From assembly GCA_048013815.1 (NCBI GenBank), contig CM106586.1, forward strand, positions 22,134,001 through 22,198,000: 64,000 nucleotides of DNA, given 5' to 3'. A program made the position numbers and the translations under genes. The notes beneath the pieces are model-generated. The model ran no database searches. It saw nothing but the letters and a program-made list of their open reading frames with translations, and had not been told where the DNA came from. How positions within the stretch are numbered: position 1 is the stretch's first letter; each line of letters begins with the position of its first letter. This DNA is from Setoptus koraiensis. Taxonomy: Eukaryota > Arthropoda. Below, piece after piece: positions 10,728 through 23,164 of this stretch.

Positions 10728-13700
10728 CCGCTGTGCCCACTGTGCCCACTGTGCGCCGCTCATGGCACACTGGCGACACACGAGCACACATCGCACATAT
10801 CGCACACAAAGTGCCACAAATATCCCGCTTATCCGCTCCAAATGCACACAACATGAAGAACATTTATATTAGGGGCGCGCAGTGAGCGGCTTCGCATCGC
10901 GCACAGCGGCCCCATCGAAATATTAAATAAAATCGGCGCAACGGGTAACGTGATCCCCGCTCTCTCCGTTTGTGCGTCGCCAAAATCATTTTGCAAGCGC
11001 GCGTTCAACTCTAAACTTGCCACTCTCAACTGCTACGGCCTGTCGATACTTGTCAGACGGTATTTCCGAGACGGCCCTTCGGTGCCTCTCCCGCGGGCCG
11101 GCGTCGGGCTCGGGCCGGCGTTGGGCTCTGGCTGGCGGCGGCCCGGTCACAGCCCGCTGGCAGCCACCATGAGCTCCGACCGGGCCAAGCGGCCCGACGC
11201 GCACCGATTCGCCTGATGCGACCGGCGCGACCGGCGCGACCGATGCGACCGATACGGCGTGCGTTGTTCGCGGCTCGCCAGTTTCTTCGTGCGGCTTCTT
11301 CGCTGGCACCGTCCGGCTGTCGAGTTTCGCACCGGCGCACTGGCGGCCGTTGCTACCTGACGCAGAAGCGAGCCGCTCGGCGAGCTGGCCCGACCAAGTT
11401 TGACTGGCAGCTCCAGCGATGCGAGTGTGTGTGTGTTTATGTCGGCCGGCCAGAAAACTGGAAAATGCTGGCCACTTGTGCCCGGCGAGCTTGTGCGCCT
11501 TGGACGGGCCGGCACTGCAGCTCGCCGGCCACTCAGAGCGAGCGGCTGCGATCGGGCGGCTCGATTGGGCGACTGCGAACGAACGGGCGACTGCGAACGA
11601 ACTCGCAATCGAGAAGCGCCGGCCGAGAAGCGCCGAATTGCAGCGGCCGAGCAGCGCCGAGTTGCGCCGAGTTGCGACTGCTCCGCCGAAGCCGGTTGCA
11701 CCTTGCGAGCCGCCGCCGAGCTCGAGCTGCTTGCCAGTTGGAACTGCGCCGATCGATCGTCGAACGCCTCTCGATCGGCCGCATCGCTGCCTCGGTCGCT
11801 TCGGTTGCGTCGGTCGCTTCGGTCGCATTCGTTGTGTCGGTCGCGTCGGTCGCATTCGTTGTGTCGGTCGCGTCGGCTGAGAGAGGCTCGCAACAGCGAC
11901 AAGCAGCAGCCACTTTTATGAATGTGAGCAGTCGAGTGTTTGTGTTTGTGAGCATTTCGTCGACAGCATGCCCGTCGACAAAACGCAGCTCGTCGAGCGG
12001 CGTCACGATCGAGAGATGAACAAAGTAATCGTGACGTAACTTTTCAACTTTTTCGTCTCTCTCGCTGCTCTTATCAAATATTGCGTATATTTACAACTGG
12101 AGCCTTTGCACTTGGCCGGCCTTCGACGAGTCTCGACACACACACACACACGCTGGCATGTTGTCTCAACAATTTGTTAGTGCCGCCACTCGGGCGCTCG
12201 CCGATGCCCGAGCGGGCCGGCCTAGCGGGCCGTCGGTGTCATATTATTATATTATCATATGCGTGCGCTTGTGCGAGCCCATCACGGTTGCGGCTTATCC
12301 GATAAGTGGTATCAAATTGCATCATCATCTCGCGCTATCTATATGGGGCTCGCTTGTGTGCTGGTCGTGTCGCCGTGAGCCACCCGAAAGCGCTCAAAAG
12401 TGAACTGAAAGCCGACAGCCCGAAACTGCGACCGAAGCGCCGATCGGGCCGCCGATTGAAGCGCCGATCGGGCCGCACACTGAAAGCGAAACAAAGTCCG
12501 ATAGCGCACCGACGACGAGCGCTGAAAGAGAGCGCAGCTCGCTCCGTGTCCGGTCGTGAAATGCTGTGAAATGTGGCGCTGCCAATTTATTCATCGCCGT
12601 CATAATTCGGCCTCGTTGGCGCGAACTGGCAACTTGCCGACGATTGGCCGCGGATTGGCCGCGGATCGGCCGCGGATTATTCGGCGCACAGTTGCGATTG
12701 TGGCCGCCAGTTGGGCACAGTTTACACGGCCGAGCGAAGCGGCTCGCTGGCCGGACCGGAGCCGCCGGTTCAAGTGGAAAGTTGCCGTCGACCGCTCGCT
12801 TGACCGCTCGCTTGGTCGGGCCGGCGCGCCGATGCGGTGATGCGCCGGTGATGCGCCGGTGACGAGCCGACAAGAGGCACGGCCAGACCACAACAATGGA
12901 GCCATTGTGTGCGTCACAGCGCGCGATCAACCGTCGTGTGTGACAGTCGCTAAACAACAACAACAACATCAACACCGCAACAAGAACAATACAGCACATG
13001 ACGCAATGGTCACTGGTGGCGGTTGCGTCACTGTTGCGGCCGCAGTGGCCGCAGTGGCCGTAGTGGCCGTTGTCGGTTTTAAGGTGCGAGGGCCAATATT
13101 CAAGTTGACTCGCCGGTCAGATGAGTTGTCGCGGGGTGATTTGCGCCATTTCTAGGCATGTGCAACCTGTGAGCATTGTCGTCCAGCACTCAACGAAGCC
13201 AATGATGCGGCCAACGATGCGGCCAATCGAATGGTCAGCGGCCAAAGTGACCGTTGCTGCATGTCATGGGCGTGCAAGTGGCAAGCCGATGATGACGCAA
13301 CAATTGATTATGATGCAGTGACGAGGCAGCGTGACGTCTCTAATTAACCGATGGCTCATTAGAATAACGAATGGTGGGCGACACTTGATACAGCCGATGC
13401 AGTTGTTGGGCCGTAGCAGGCTTTTATCACCTGTTGACTCACAACAGTCAACAGTGTTGAGTGTTGTGCGCTTGCCAGAGTATGTGTGCCATCATTACGT
13501 AATGAGATGATGATGATGATGAGATTATTACGCCACCACAACAGCAGCAACTGCTAACAACAGTTAGGCATTGTAAGCTATCAACACACATTGCACACGC
13601 ACTCACCTGGCCCCTAGAGGGCGCGCTCGCTGGCCATGCCACACACTTGCCACTTTGCTGCTGCTGCCGCTGCCGCTGCATAATTGGCGAGACCAGTGTA

Positions 13701-16379
13701 ACAGTGTAAATAACACACACACGATACTTTACAAGAGAGTGTCGTGATGAGATACAATTAATTATTAGCGGCTAATGAATTAGTTGTTGCCCAAATGACT
13801 TGTTTGTGTGTGTCTAGTAGCATTAGCGTGTTCACAGTCAAGTGGCTCACTAATCAGTTAGCCGGTAGTGGGCACAAACAAATGTTGGCAGCGTCATCCG
13901 CTGCTCGCAAGACACTTGTTAGCTGCATTATTTGGCGCATGAGAGAGGCAGCGAGCAACAACAATAGAGCCACCGAGCCAATTGACTGACTTAATAAGCT
14001 CGCCGGCGACTCGCAAAGCTGCCGCTGTTGTTGTTGTTGCTGCTGTTGCTGTTGCATTACGTCATTGCAGCGGCGCTAAAGCCACACATTGGACACGACA
14101 CCTAACAACGGCAGCGCCAACGAAAGGGCCAAGCCCTGCGTCCAGTCTCGGCGGCTAGATAGGTGATGTGTCGCACCTAATGAACGCAATCACCACTGTA
14201 ACAGGCGAGCCACATGCACAGGTGAGCAGCAGCAGCTTGTTGATGCGCTCACCTGTTTGTTAAATTAATTTATTCATATTAGTTGGCCGCAAATTGGCCG
14301 TATCAATTGACTGACCGATGGAGTAGACAGGCCGAAACAATTTGTTGTTGGACGCGCCGGACCACCGCCAGCGCTTCAATTAGCGTCACGAGCCGCTTTT
14401 GTGTTGGCTGTGAGTGGGTCGTCGCTGTTTTGTTCTCATACTTTTATCGCCTCTTGTGCCATGGGAGCGAAATTATTCAACAACAAACAATGGATAATAA
14501 AGCGACAACACAAATGGAGCGATCATCTTTATTAGTCTATCAGAGGTCTGTTTGCTCCATGGGCGTCCCAATGTTAGCTTGTGGGCGCTCATCGGGCCAC
14601 TTCTCGGCTGCAGCAGCTCAGTGTCAGTACTAATATTCACCAATATTCAAGTATAATATTGGCACACACACACACACACGAGCCGATACAAATTGGGCGA
14701 ACGTGCGAAAAGAACAAAGAAGCTTCTTTGGAATAATTCTTTTCGTGGCTCGCATGGCGTTGCGTTGTGTGTCAATCGGCCGGCCGAAATCGATCGCGGT
14801 GGCAGGGGCGCCACGCACAGCGAACAAGAAGGAGAAGATTTTGGCACTTAAAAACAAACACTCTGTGTTGTTTGCTCAACAACACAATACGGCCAATAGA
14901 ACAACAAAGAAGCGTTCTTTTGTTGTTTCTTCTGGCTCTGTTGTCGCTCGCTTCTTTTCGGTTCTCGGTGCTCGCTTTTCAGCTCGCAGCTCTCACAGTC
15001 AGCTCTCAGCTGTCGAGGCACGACGCAAGTGGCAGTGGCGCAAAATTGCACAAGCGCCAATGAATGGCAAACAAGCTCGAAAAGCGGACACAACCAACAA
15101 AAAGCTAGACAACACATCACGTCAACATTGACGATAATGACGCTCATTAATAGCTCATCAATTTTAAGCTCGTTAACAAATCTTGATTGATCACCACATC
15201 GGGCAAACAAACGAGCCAACAGCAACAAACAAACAATAGCTATATCGCATGGATACACTTGCACACACACAGTATAAGCATGCACCTATATTATGTTTAG
15301 TGGTGGCTGTACTTTGTAGGAGCTAGCATGTAGGCAGCAGTATTACGCAATGGCATGTATGATGTTAGCCACACAATCATTGCGTAATGTGTGTTTATTG
15401 AATAGAAGTGTTTATTGAAAGGAGACAACGCGCATAGCGTCCAGTCACTAGCTAATCACGGAAATTAAATATTAATAACGATGACTGATGGAGACGGCGA
15501 TGACTTTTGGCTTGCTTTTGGCATCGCTTTGCGTGGCTCGTTTGACAACGATTGACATTTATTAGCCACTTGTTATCAAGTAATCACCTGATAACAAGTG
15601 ATTCATCACTCGCAATCACTCGCAATCAGGTGCAACTTGCATCGTTTATTAGTAAGTAAATAAGTGTCTAGATGAGACACTTACTCAGAATCCGTTCCAT
15701 GTGTGAGCATTGTTTGCACGGCCGTTCACCACTTCCGGCCGAACTTTGCGCACATCGCATCACAGTCTCGACGTCTCGTCTAGACTCGCCACGATGAGCC
15801 TTAAAATGAGGATTCCAGGTAGCCATTCATTGACACTCGTTTGTTTGTTTGTTTGTGCGCTGCGTTTCCGGCCAATATCAACTTACTAATAACTGGTGCG
15901 TTACTTATCCGCTTATCTTATATACTAACAAGTGAGTGAATGCGTTGAATAGCCGGCATTCCGGGATTTCGTGGACAGTGTGGCCAGACTGTGTGATGTG
16001 ATTAGTAAAGATTAATGAATAATAAAAAAGACAATAAAGAGATAATAATTTTGAGAATTTTGAGAATTTGATTTCGGCTGCGCTCGCTAGATGGCATCCC
16101 GGCCCATCGGGCCGTTACGCTGGCCGACGGTGCGGGCCGTTGTGCGCAAGCGCAGACGTTTGCGATAGACGCCAACAAGCAACATGCGAGAGCGCTCTAG
16201 CGTTCGAGTCGACCAAACAATTTCGCAAAGCCATTTCAGACACAGACAGCGATAGATCGTCGGCCAAGTGAGATCGGGCGACACATTGTGGGATTAGTCG
16301 CGGCCTATAGGTGACACAAGACACATCGTCAGTTTCAAGACACAATTCTCCGTTCGACACAATCATCGACCATCAACAA

Positions 16380-16504
16380 AATCGAGACGCGACATAATCG
16401 AGACGCGACAAAATCGAGACGCGACAAAATCGAGACGCGACAAAATCGAGACGCGACATAATCGAGACGCGACATAATCGAGACGCGACATAATCGAGAC
16501 GCGA
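16380..16504 (+). repeat. 16-bp tandem array directly upstream of Distal-less
   Basis: Eight head-to-tail copies of AATCGAGACGCGACAW run up to 16504, followed by two decayed AATCAGCGAGACGCA-like copies. The units are nearly identical, differing mainly at the last base. The array ends about 115 bases before the start codon, so it is probably part of the promoter or the transcribed 5' leader. Confidence 0.9.
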
Positions 16505-16606
16505 AATCAGCGAGACGCAAAATCAGCGAATATCAGATCAGCGACAGAAAGAGACCGACACGAGATCAGCGACTACTGGTAATCAATTGCGATCTTTGGT
16601 GAAAAG

Positions 16607-16621
16607 ATGAGCAAAAGATGA
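16607..16621 (+). promoter_or_regulatory. Five-codon upstream open frame overlapping the Distal-less start
   Basis: ATG AGC AAA AGA TGA starts at 16607, and its stop codon shares two bases with the Distal-less ATG at 16618 (sequence ATGA). A ribosome ending on this upstream frame is placed exactly on the main start. Whether it restrains or permits Distal-less translation cannot be read from sequence. Confidence 0.5.
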
Positions 16622-19167
16622 ATATTACCGAGGCCGCCACAGATTATTTATCGTACAATCCTGTTGTGTCGCACAATGAACAATCAGCAATGACGGTGGC
16701 AGCAGCAACGGCAGCGGCCGCCTCACAATCCCGGGCCAATTATCTGGGCAATCACTCACATCATTTCAATCACTCAATCAGTCCCAACACAAACAATCAA
16801 GCAACCCAGCACACCCATTATCAGCAGTCGCCTGCGAGCGGCGCCGAGCCCATGCTGGCCGCCGGGGCCCACGTGAGTCCCCAATCGACGCCCACGCTGA
16901 CGCACAACATCACGCCGGATAATGCATTGCAACAGCTTCAGCAGCACAGTTATGAGCAACACTTTCAGCACCACCAGCTCCTATCGCAACAACAGCAAGA
17001 CGGCGCCAGCACCAATGGTCAGCAGCAGCAGCAATTACAGCATCACCAACAACAGGCGAGCCAATTGCACCACCAGCACCACCTCCTACAGCAGCAGCTC
17101 GATTTGCAGCACAACCAAGAACAATTCACCCAACAACAGCAACAGCAGCAACAACAGCAGCACATCAACAAATCCTCAACAAACGTGTCGCCAACAATAC
17201 AGCAGCAACAGCATCTGCACAACAGCAGCAACAACAACAGTCTATCGTCAGACGGGTCAGCGGCAACCGCTCAATCGGCGGGCCCGCCGCTGACACAGCA
17301 GCAGCTCCATCAGCAGCAGCACAACAACAATCACCACCACCAACAACAACATCACCACCTACAACAGCAACAACAACAACAGCAACAACACAATCACCCG
17401 CACCAGCAACAACAACAGCAGCAGCAACAGCAGCCGCACCACCATTCGCACCAGCTCGCACCGGTGCACCATCATCAGCAGCACCTTCAGCAGCATCACC
17501 CAGCGCTTCATTTGACACAGCATTTTAGTCCCGTCACAAATGCACCTGTCACACACAGTCATTATCACCAGTCGCCGGCTAGCTTAGCGGCCGGCGGCGC
17601 CGAGCCAATGCTAGCGGCCCACGTGAGTCCCCAATCGACGCCAACACTGACACAAAACATCACGCCAGACAATCTCAATCAACTCCACAGTCACCAGCAG
17701 CAGCAGCACCAACAACAACACAACCACCACCACCAACAACAGCACCACTTGCACCAGCACCTCCAACTGCAGCAACAGCAGCAGCATCTTCATTTGCATC
17801 AGCAGCAGCAGCAGCACCACCAACTACACCATCACCAGCAACAACAACACAAGCACTCACAATGGGACCAATCAAATTCGGCAAGCAGCGCAACTGCAAC
17901 CACAACCACTATTCAACATCATCCTATGCTAAACGGAACAGCGCCAGGCGTCACTGGCACGGCCGTAATTGGGCCCGCGGTGACACCAACAACGCCAACC
18001 GGAACAATGCAAGTGGACACAAAACAGTCTATATTTGGCCAACAGGCCGACGGCCAGTTGCACGCTGCGCGACTGCCCGTCGGGGCCCCCAATCAGCTGG
18101 CGCTGACCACGTCGCCCATTTTGGACTCGGCCCTGCAAACGGCCCATCACCCATCACAACTTCATCACCACCACCACCAGCAACAACAGCAACAACACTT
18201 GCACCAGCAATCGGCGGTGCATCATCAGCAACAACAACAACAACATCACCAACTACAACTACAGCATCATCATCAGCAGCAGCATCATCCGCAGCACCAT
18301 CTCAACCTCAACCACCACCACCATCACCACCACCACCAACTACAACAGCAGCAACAGCAACAACAACATTCGCACCACCATCACATGCAGCACCACCACA
18401 TGCACATGTCGCAACAAGCTGCCCAGCACCAGCACCATCTATCTAATCAACAACAACAACAACAACAACAACAAATAGACCAACAGCAGCAACTAATTAT
18501 TGCTGGCACCCATAGTCAGTTACCGGTGACAGTTAACAGTGGCAGCGGCAGCCTATTGACGGCAAACGACAGCAAGGTTGCCGCATCCATTGTTGGCACA
18601 TTGAAACACTCAACAACAGGTAACAACAATACTAGTAGTGCTACTACACAATCAACAACAGCCGCCGCCGCCGCTACAACAGGTGCCTCGACGGGACACA
18701 CGGGCCCCACGACGGGCCCAATTGTCGGGCATCACACCACTACTACCACCACAACAACCGGAAGTAACAACAAACAGAAAAACAGTGCTGCCGGCGGCGG
18801 CGGCGGCCAAGGTGGGGGCGGTAATAACAATGGTAACAGTAACAGCGGCCAAGGTGGCGGTGCCAAAAGCAAAAAAATGCGTAAGCCACGTACCATTTAT
18901 TCTAGCAATCAATTACAACAATTAAATAGTGAATTTACTAAAGCACAATATTTGAATTTGCCAGATCGCGCAAAACTAGCTGATCAATTAGGTTTAACTC
19001 AGACTCAAGTGAAAATATGGTTCCAAAATAGAAGGTCTAAGATAAAGAAGACACACAAGAATGGCGGAAATGTGTTCTCGATGATGAGCGCCGGCTCGCA
19101 GGACGACGTCACCAGCGACAACGGGGACAGCAATCAATCCTATTCGCCATCGCCATGTCCCATGTAA
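16618..19167 (+). CDS. Dll: Distal-less (Dlx-class) homeodomain transcription factor
   Basis: The frame encodes 849 residues without interruption. The ATG at 16618 is chosen because an in-frame stop lies at 16600 and no acceptor is visible between; the -3 base is A. The homeodomain is at residues 754-813: it opens [11 protein letters not shown], and helix 3 reads [14 protein letters not shown], with R5, L16, F20, W48, Q50, N51 and R53 all present. These are Distal-less/Dlx hallmarks. Differences from the usual Dlx domain cluster in helices 1 and 2 ([21 protein letters not shown]). Most of the first 690 residues are Gln- and His-rich tracts, so the protein is more than twice the usual length of about 330. 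A Gly/Asn-rich linker (about 725-748) precedes the domain and a short acidic, Ser-rich tail ends in PSPCPM. Distal-less proteins act in the nucleus in appendage and nervous-system patterning. The homeodomain-coding DNA is AT-rich and lacks an intron, unlike many Dlx genes. Confidence 0.93.
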   Translation: MNITEAATDYLSYNPVVSHNEQSAMTVAAATAAAASQSRANYLGNHSHHFNHSISPNTNNQATQHTHYQQSPASGAEPMLAAGAHVSPQSTPTLTHNITPDNALQQLQQHSYEQHFQHHQLLSQQQQDGASTNGQQQQQLQHHQQQASQLHHQHHLLQQQLDLQHNQEQFTQQQQQQQQQQHINKSSTNVSPTIQQQQHLHNSSNNNSLSSDGSAATAQSAGPPLTQQQLHQQQHNNNHHHQQQHHHLQQQQQQQQQHNHPHQQQQQQQQQQPHHHSHQLAPVHHHQQHLQQHHPALHLTQHFSPVTNAPVTHSHYHQSPASLAAGGAEPMLAAHVSPQSTPTLTQNITPDNLNQLHSHQQQQHQQQHNHHHQQQHHLHQHLQLQQQQQHLHLHQQQQQHHQLHHHQQQQHKHSQWDQSNSASSATATTTTIQHHPMLNGTAPGVTGTAVIGPAVTPTTPTGTMQVDTKQSIFGQQADGQLHAARLPVGAPNQLALTTSPILDSALQTAHHPSQLHHHHHQQQQQQHLHQQSAVHHQQQQQQHHQLQLQHHHQQQHHPQHHLNLNHHHHHHHHQLQQQQQQQQHSHHHHMQHHHMHMSQQAAQHQHHLSNQQQQQQQQQIDQQQQLIIAGTHSQLPVTVNSGSGSLLTANDSKVAASIVGTLKHSTTGNNNTSSATTQSTTAAAAATTGASTGHTGPTTGPIVGHHTTTTTTTTGSNNKQKNSAAGGGGGQGGGGNNNGNSNSGQGGGAKSKKMRKPRTIYSSNQLQQLNSEFTKAQYLNLPDRAKLADQLGLTQTQVKIWFQNRRSKIKKTHKNGGNVFSMMSAGSQDDVTSDNGDSNQSYSPSPCPM
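16813..16923 (+). repeat. Distal-less internal duplication, copy 1
   Basis: Residues 66-102 contain [26 protein letters not shown] and NITPDN. The same order of blocks recurs about 250 residues later. A stretch of about 26 bases around 16869-16894 is identical between the copies. Confidence 0.88.
17554..17673 (+). repeat. Distal-less internal duplication, copy 2
   Basis: Residues 313-352 repeat copy 1 as [26 protein letters not shown] and NITPDN, with a small insertion (LAAGG). These non-repetitive blocks stand out between Gln/His tracts. Their retention suggests a short linear motif under selection or a recent segmental duplication. Confidence 0.88.
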
Positions 19168-19619
19168 CCCAAAACACACAAACACACTCTTGATTAGTTT
19201 CCACCTCTGTCGACACTCACTAATTAAAATTGAACAACAACAACATATTTGCATATTTAGCACACACACACACACACAATGACAGACGACGACGACGACT
19301 TATAAATACAAACAAATATAAATACTCGTATGAATCTCATGATTGATACCACCCACATTCAACCACCAGCGCGCCTCTACCGGTCCCTCGCTCAATTAAT
19401 TTCTTACTCGTCTAACACTGATTGCGTATTCGTCCGACATTGATCGTTGGCCGACCGTCAGCTGACAATGCCGCGAGGCGCAAACGGCAAGCCGATGTGA
19501 GACCTATATCACTATAAATCGCTGCATTGTGCATAGCCGCACGCACAGAACGGCACAGCACAGCGGTGCTCGCTTGCGCTGGCATTGTGTCGCTTTGGGG
19601 CCCCGCTCACCTAACGTTG

Positions 19620-19735
19620 GGCAACCCAATATGGCACACTGTGGCACAATGAGGCCCAATGCGGCACAATGTGCCCCAATGTGGCTCAATGTGGCTCAAT
19701 GCGGCACAACGTGGCACAATATAGCACGATATAGT
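19620..19735. repeat. 10-bp minisatellite (GTGGCACAAT)
   Basis: About eleven imperfect GTGGCACAAT units run across here; both strands yield pseudo-frames rich in Pro, His and Ala. Confidence 0.8.
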
Positions 19736-20537
19736 GCAGCTCGCAAGCGCATATAGGGCAGTCGGGGAAGTCAACTGTATATGTGTCGATAAATGGACAT
19801 GTGACATGGCGCACACAAAACAATTAACAGGACGCGCTTGTCAGCGGTCAGCCGGTCAGCTGGCCGAGCGATAAGTGCACCTATAAAGGGCGCCAATCAA
19901 TCTGTCATGTGATGTCTCGATGAGTGACCACTGGCCACTCGTTGTTTGTTTGCTCACTCGAGCTCAAGTTGTTTGATCGTTGCTTGTATGTTTGTCTCTC
20001 TCTCTCTCTCTCTCTGCCCTGTCGTGCGTTTATCGCTGGCATGTTCATATGTGCTCTCGATGATCGCCGAGTGCCGGTGTCCCGCTGCGCCGGCCACCGG
20101 CGCTCGTCGACAGCACAGCAGCTCACCTCTTCATTTGCGCCGCTCGTCAAATCATTTCGTGCTCTCGCTCGCCGCTACTTATGCAAATGCCAATCGAATC
20201 CGTGGCGAGCCGTTTCATTATTATCCAATTACGACCATCAATCGCTTGTTGCCACCGCCGGCCGCGTGACCCCCGCGGCCCCCGCAACCCGCGTAGCCCG
20301 CGCACGCCCCACCCGACGAGCCTATAAACATGTGGCACATGAGCGGCCGAACGGTCAGCTGTGCGATATGGCCAACGACATTCTCTGAGCGGTGTTGGCT
20401 CTGCCGAATCGGTCGCATTGTCTCTACCAATGCGACACTCGTTTGCCGCTCGTTTTGCTGACCCACTCGTTATATTCGTCGCCCAATGGTCGTTCTGTCG
20501 GCTGTGCGGGCTATTTGGGCTGGCTTGATATGGCCAG

Positions 20538-20660
20538 CATCGGGTCGGCATTGGGTCGGCATCGGGTCGGCATCGAGTCGGCATCGGGTCGGCATCGGGC
20601 CGGAATTCCGCCGGCACCGAGTGGGCATCGGGCCGGCGCTGGGCCGGCATCGGGCCGGGA
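20538..20660. repeat. 11-bp minisatellite (CATCGGGTCGG)
   Basis: Six near-identical 11-bp units (20538-20602) pass into a degenerate continuation to about 20660. Confidence 0.82.
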
Positions 20661-22620
20661 TGTTCCGTTATTCCATTAGCGAGTGGCACAGAAATCGTTG
20701 CACACACACTTGCAGAAAGTTTCACAAAGTTATAGTGAGGCTTACAAGTCGCTCAAAACGGGCCCTCGCAGCGCACATGCCAGTGGCACACGCGCACAAA
20801 TGTGCCATTTGTCGCCCGGCTCACCTGTCCGGCCACAAATACAAACCGCCCGCCGCCCGCCGCCCGCCACCCGCCACAAACCACAAACACAGCTGACCGT
20901 CACACTAATAATGGCCAGAGCAAGCACTTTTTTGTCTGGCTGTGTTATTGGTTGTTACTCGCACAACTTGTGAGGTACACGCTGGCGAGCGCACGTCAAG
21001 TATGCGTGCCAAGTTGTGTTTTTGTGCGGCTTGGCACGCGCAAACTGTCTCCACGTGCACAACAATGCCACGTTGCATTACCGTTACACTGTTGGTCTTG
21101 TTTTGCGCTGTGTTGTGTCGCGTATCGTGTCGTGCCAAGTTGTGTTGCGCAACACGCAGCCCCCCATTTGACACAAAAACACGCTGACACTGTTATATAG
21201 AGCGCGCGCGGCTTGCGATCTGTCAAGACTGTCAGTGCGCGTCCTATAAATGGACATCGCATGTGTCTGGGCGGCGGCGAGCTTGGCACCTTGGCGCTCT
21301 TATTTTTGTTGTTGTTGTTGCAGCGGCAGCACGCACAGAAACAAATGCAAGAATTACAAACAGTGCGAAATGCGCTTTTGTTCATGATCGATTCGCGAGG
21401 CTTCTCCATCGAACGCTCTCTCACTCTCTGCCGCTATTCGCTGCGCCATTTCGCAGCTGTAACAACTGCAACAAACCCGTCGCCAGACCCGGCCCACGCC
21501 ACCCGACCCGCGACACGCCCCTGCGAGCACCACGCGCGGCGCTCGGTCGAGCGGAAGCACAAACGCAAGCGTTGATTGATTATTGTCATGGTGGCCCGTT
21601 ATTGATTAGTCTCATTAGATTATTATCTGCTGATTATCTTACGCTGCCGGCTTGTGTGTGTGTGTGTGTGTGTGTTTGCTGGCATGTTTGTCGTGCGTGT
21701 GTGTGTGTGTTGCCGGGATGTTTGTCGTGTGTGTCGGCGACGTGAGCACGGTAGTGGCGTGAATTGGCGGACGTGCGCAGACACGTATCGAGAGAGAGCG
21801 AGAGATAATTATAGAGTCATCGGCAATTGAGTGGCTCGCTGCGAGCGCGCCAGCTGATCGCTGTCAAAATCGCTGGCGCACCACGTCGATCAGCTGATAT
21901 TGACAGTTTCGTTTGGTGGCCATCGATCGTGCCACATCAAACTGGCTCACAATCAAACGAATCAGCTGACACGGGCACGCTGACGTTTATTTGGGTTGTT
22001 AGCGAACGAACTCTTGAGAGAACAGTTGCATGAGTTTTGTGTTGTTGTCGTTGGTGCCATGATGACGCAATCAGCATACATGCCGCGCCGTCTTTCGTCT
22101 TACGTAACGCGTACGCGGCAATATGCGCGGCTATGCGCGGCTACGCGCGGTTGTGCGCGGTTGTGCGCGGGTATTGCCGCGAAACAGTCAGCGTCGGCGG
22201 CGCCTCTGCTCAATCCAGTGGCACAGTCCAGTGGCCACTGTCGCGTTTCCATGGCGATAATAGCCAGAGAGAGAGAGTGAGCCCAAAAACAACAAAATTA
22301 TTGATGCTGCTAGTCAACTGTTGGTCGGCTGTCACTCTGTCGAGCCCGACAAAACCGGAGCGCAGCAACCGACAGAAACAAGCCAACAGAAACAAGCCCG
22401 ACTTGTTGTTTTGTCACTGGCTGCCAGGGGTGCACTTGTGCGCGGCCGAGCCGACGCCAGACGCAACCGCTCAGGTGAGATGAGTGGCGTTGCACGGCAG
22501 CAATTTGTACTGTTGCTGTTGTTGCAATCTTGTGACTGCGCGCTGGTCAAGTCACAAGATTGCGTAGAGTAGACATTGAAAATTAGCAGCCAACAACAAT
22601 GGAAAACAATAATGAGAGCG

Positions 22621-22762
22621 ATGGGCGACGGACGAGCAGTGACACGTCGCCTTGCGCTGCCGTTGTTGGCGTGGTTGTTGTCGTTGTTGTTGCTGTTGTT
22701 GCCGTTGTTGCCGTTGTTGTTGCCGTGGTTGTCGTTGGTGGTGTTGCTGTGTGCGTGTGCAG
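22621..22762 (+). CDS. Possible signal-peptide first exon (Leu-rich); weak
   Basis: ATG GGC GAC GGA opens a frame with Arg residues, then a very long Leu-rich hydrophobic stretch and LLCACA, ending at a CAG|GTAAAC donor (GT at 22763-22764). This is the shape of a first exon coding a signal peptide. However, the Leu run is the TTG frame of a GTT repeat, and such frames arise by chance in this window. No partner exon is recognised. Confidence 0.2.
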
Positions 22763-23164
22763 GTAAACTAATAAACACCGACGGCGACCATTGTCTCTCG
22801 TCTGGCTGCCCAGCCGACCAGCTGATCGGCGAGCGGGCTGCTGGCCAGACTTGTGTCATGTTGGCCGGCCGCTCGTTGTCGGTTGTTGCCGTCGGTTGTT
22901 GGCGCGGTGGTTGGCGTCGGTTGTTGGCGTGGTTGTTGGCGTCGGTCGTTGGCGCTGCGAGCTGGCCGCTCCAACTTCGAACGGCAACAACATTCGAGCG
23001 TCGGCGTTCGAAGCGGCCGACGAATTTGAATTAGTTCGAATGCCACTGCCAGCATCACACACTGCACCTACTGGCCGTGTCATGCGTTCTGTCGGCGCAC
23101 ACTCTCAGACACAAACTCTGCCAATTGCCCACTGCTGGCGATCGCCAGTCGCCTGGCTGGTCAG

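Larger units (their letters stand above)
10000..16379. other. Repeat-rich stretch upstream of Distal-less
   Basis: No gene is supported between the repeat field on the left and the Distal-less leader. The part 10000-13100 is GC-rich with Arg/Ser-type artefact frames, including the long overlapping frames at 10990-12020. The part 13300-16080 is AT-richer and has few repeats. An initiator-like TCAGTT at 16329-16334 is a possible Distal-less start site, at low confidence. Enhancers would be expected here but cannot be shown. Confidence 0.45.

Noticed and set aside
10986-12019. Long overlapping Arg/Ser/Ala-rich frames on both strands (up to 289 residues)
   Set aside because: Several frames are open at once on both strands, the GC content is high and the composition follows local repeats (GGTCGCNTCG units near 11810-11880). 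No domain is recognisable.
17043-18446. Frames antiparallel or shifted inside Distal-less (Thr/Pro-rich, Leu/Val-rich)
   Set aside because: They are shadows of the CAA/CAC repeats in the Distal-less coding strand.
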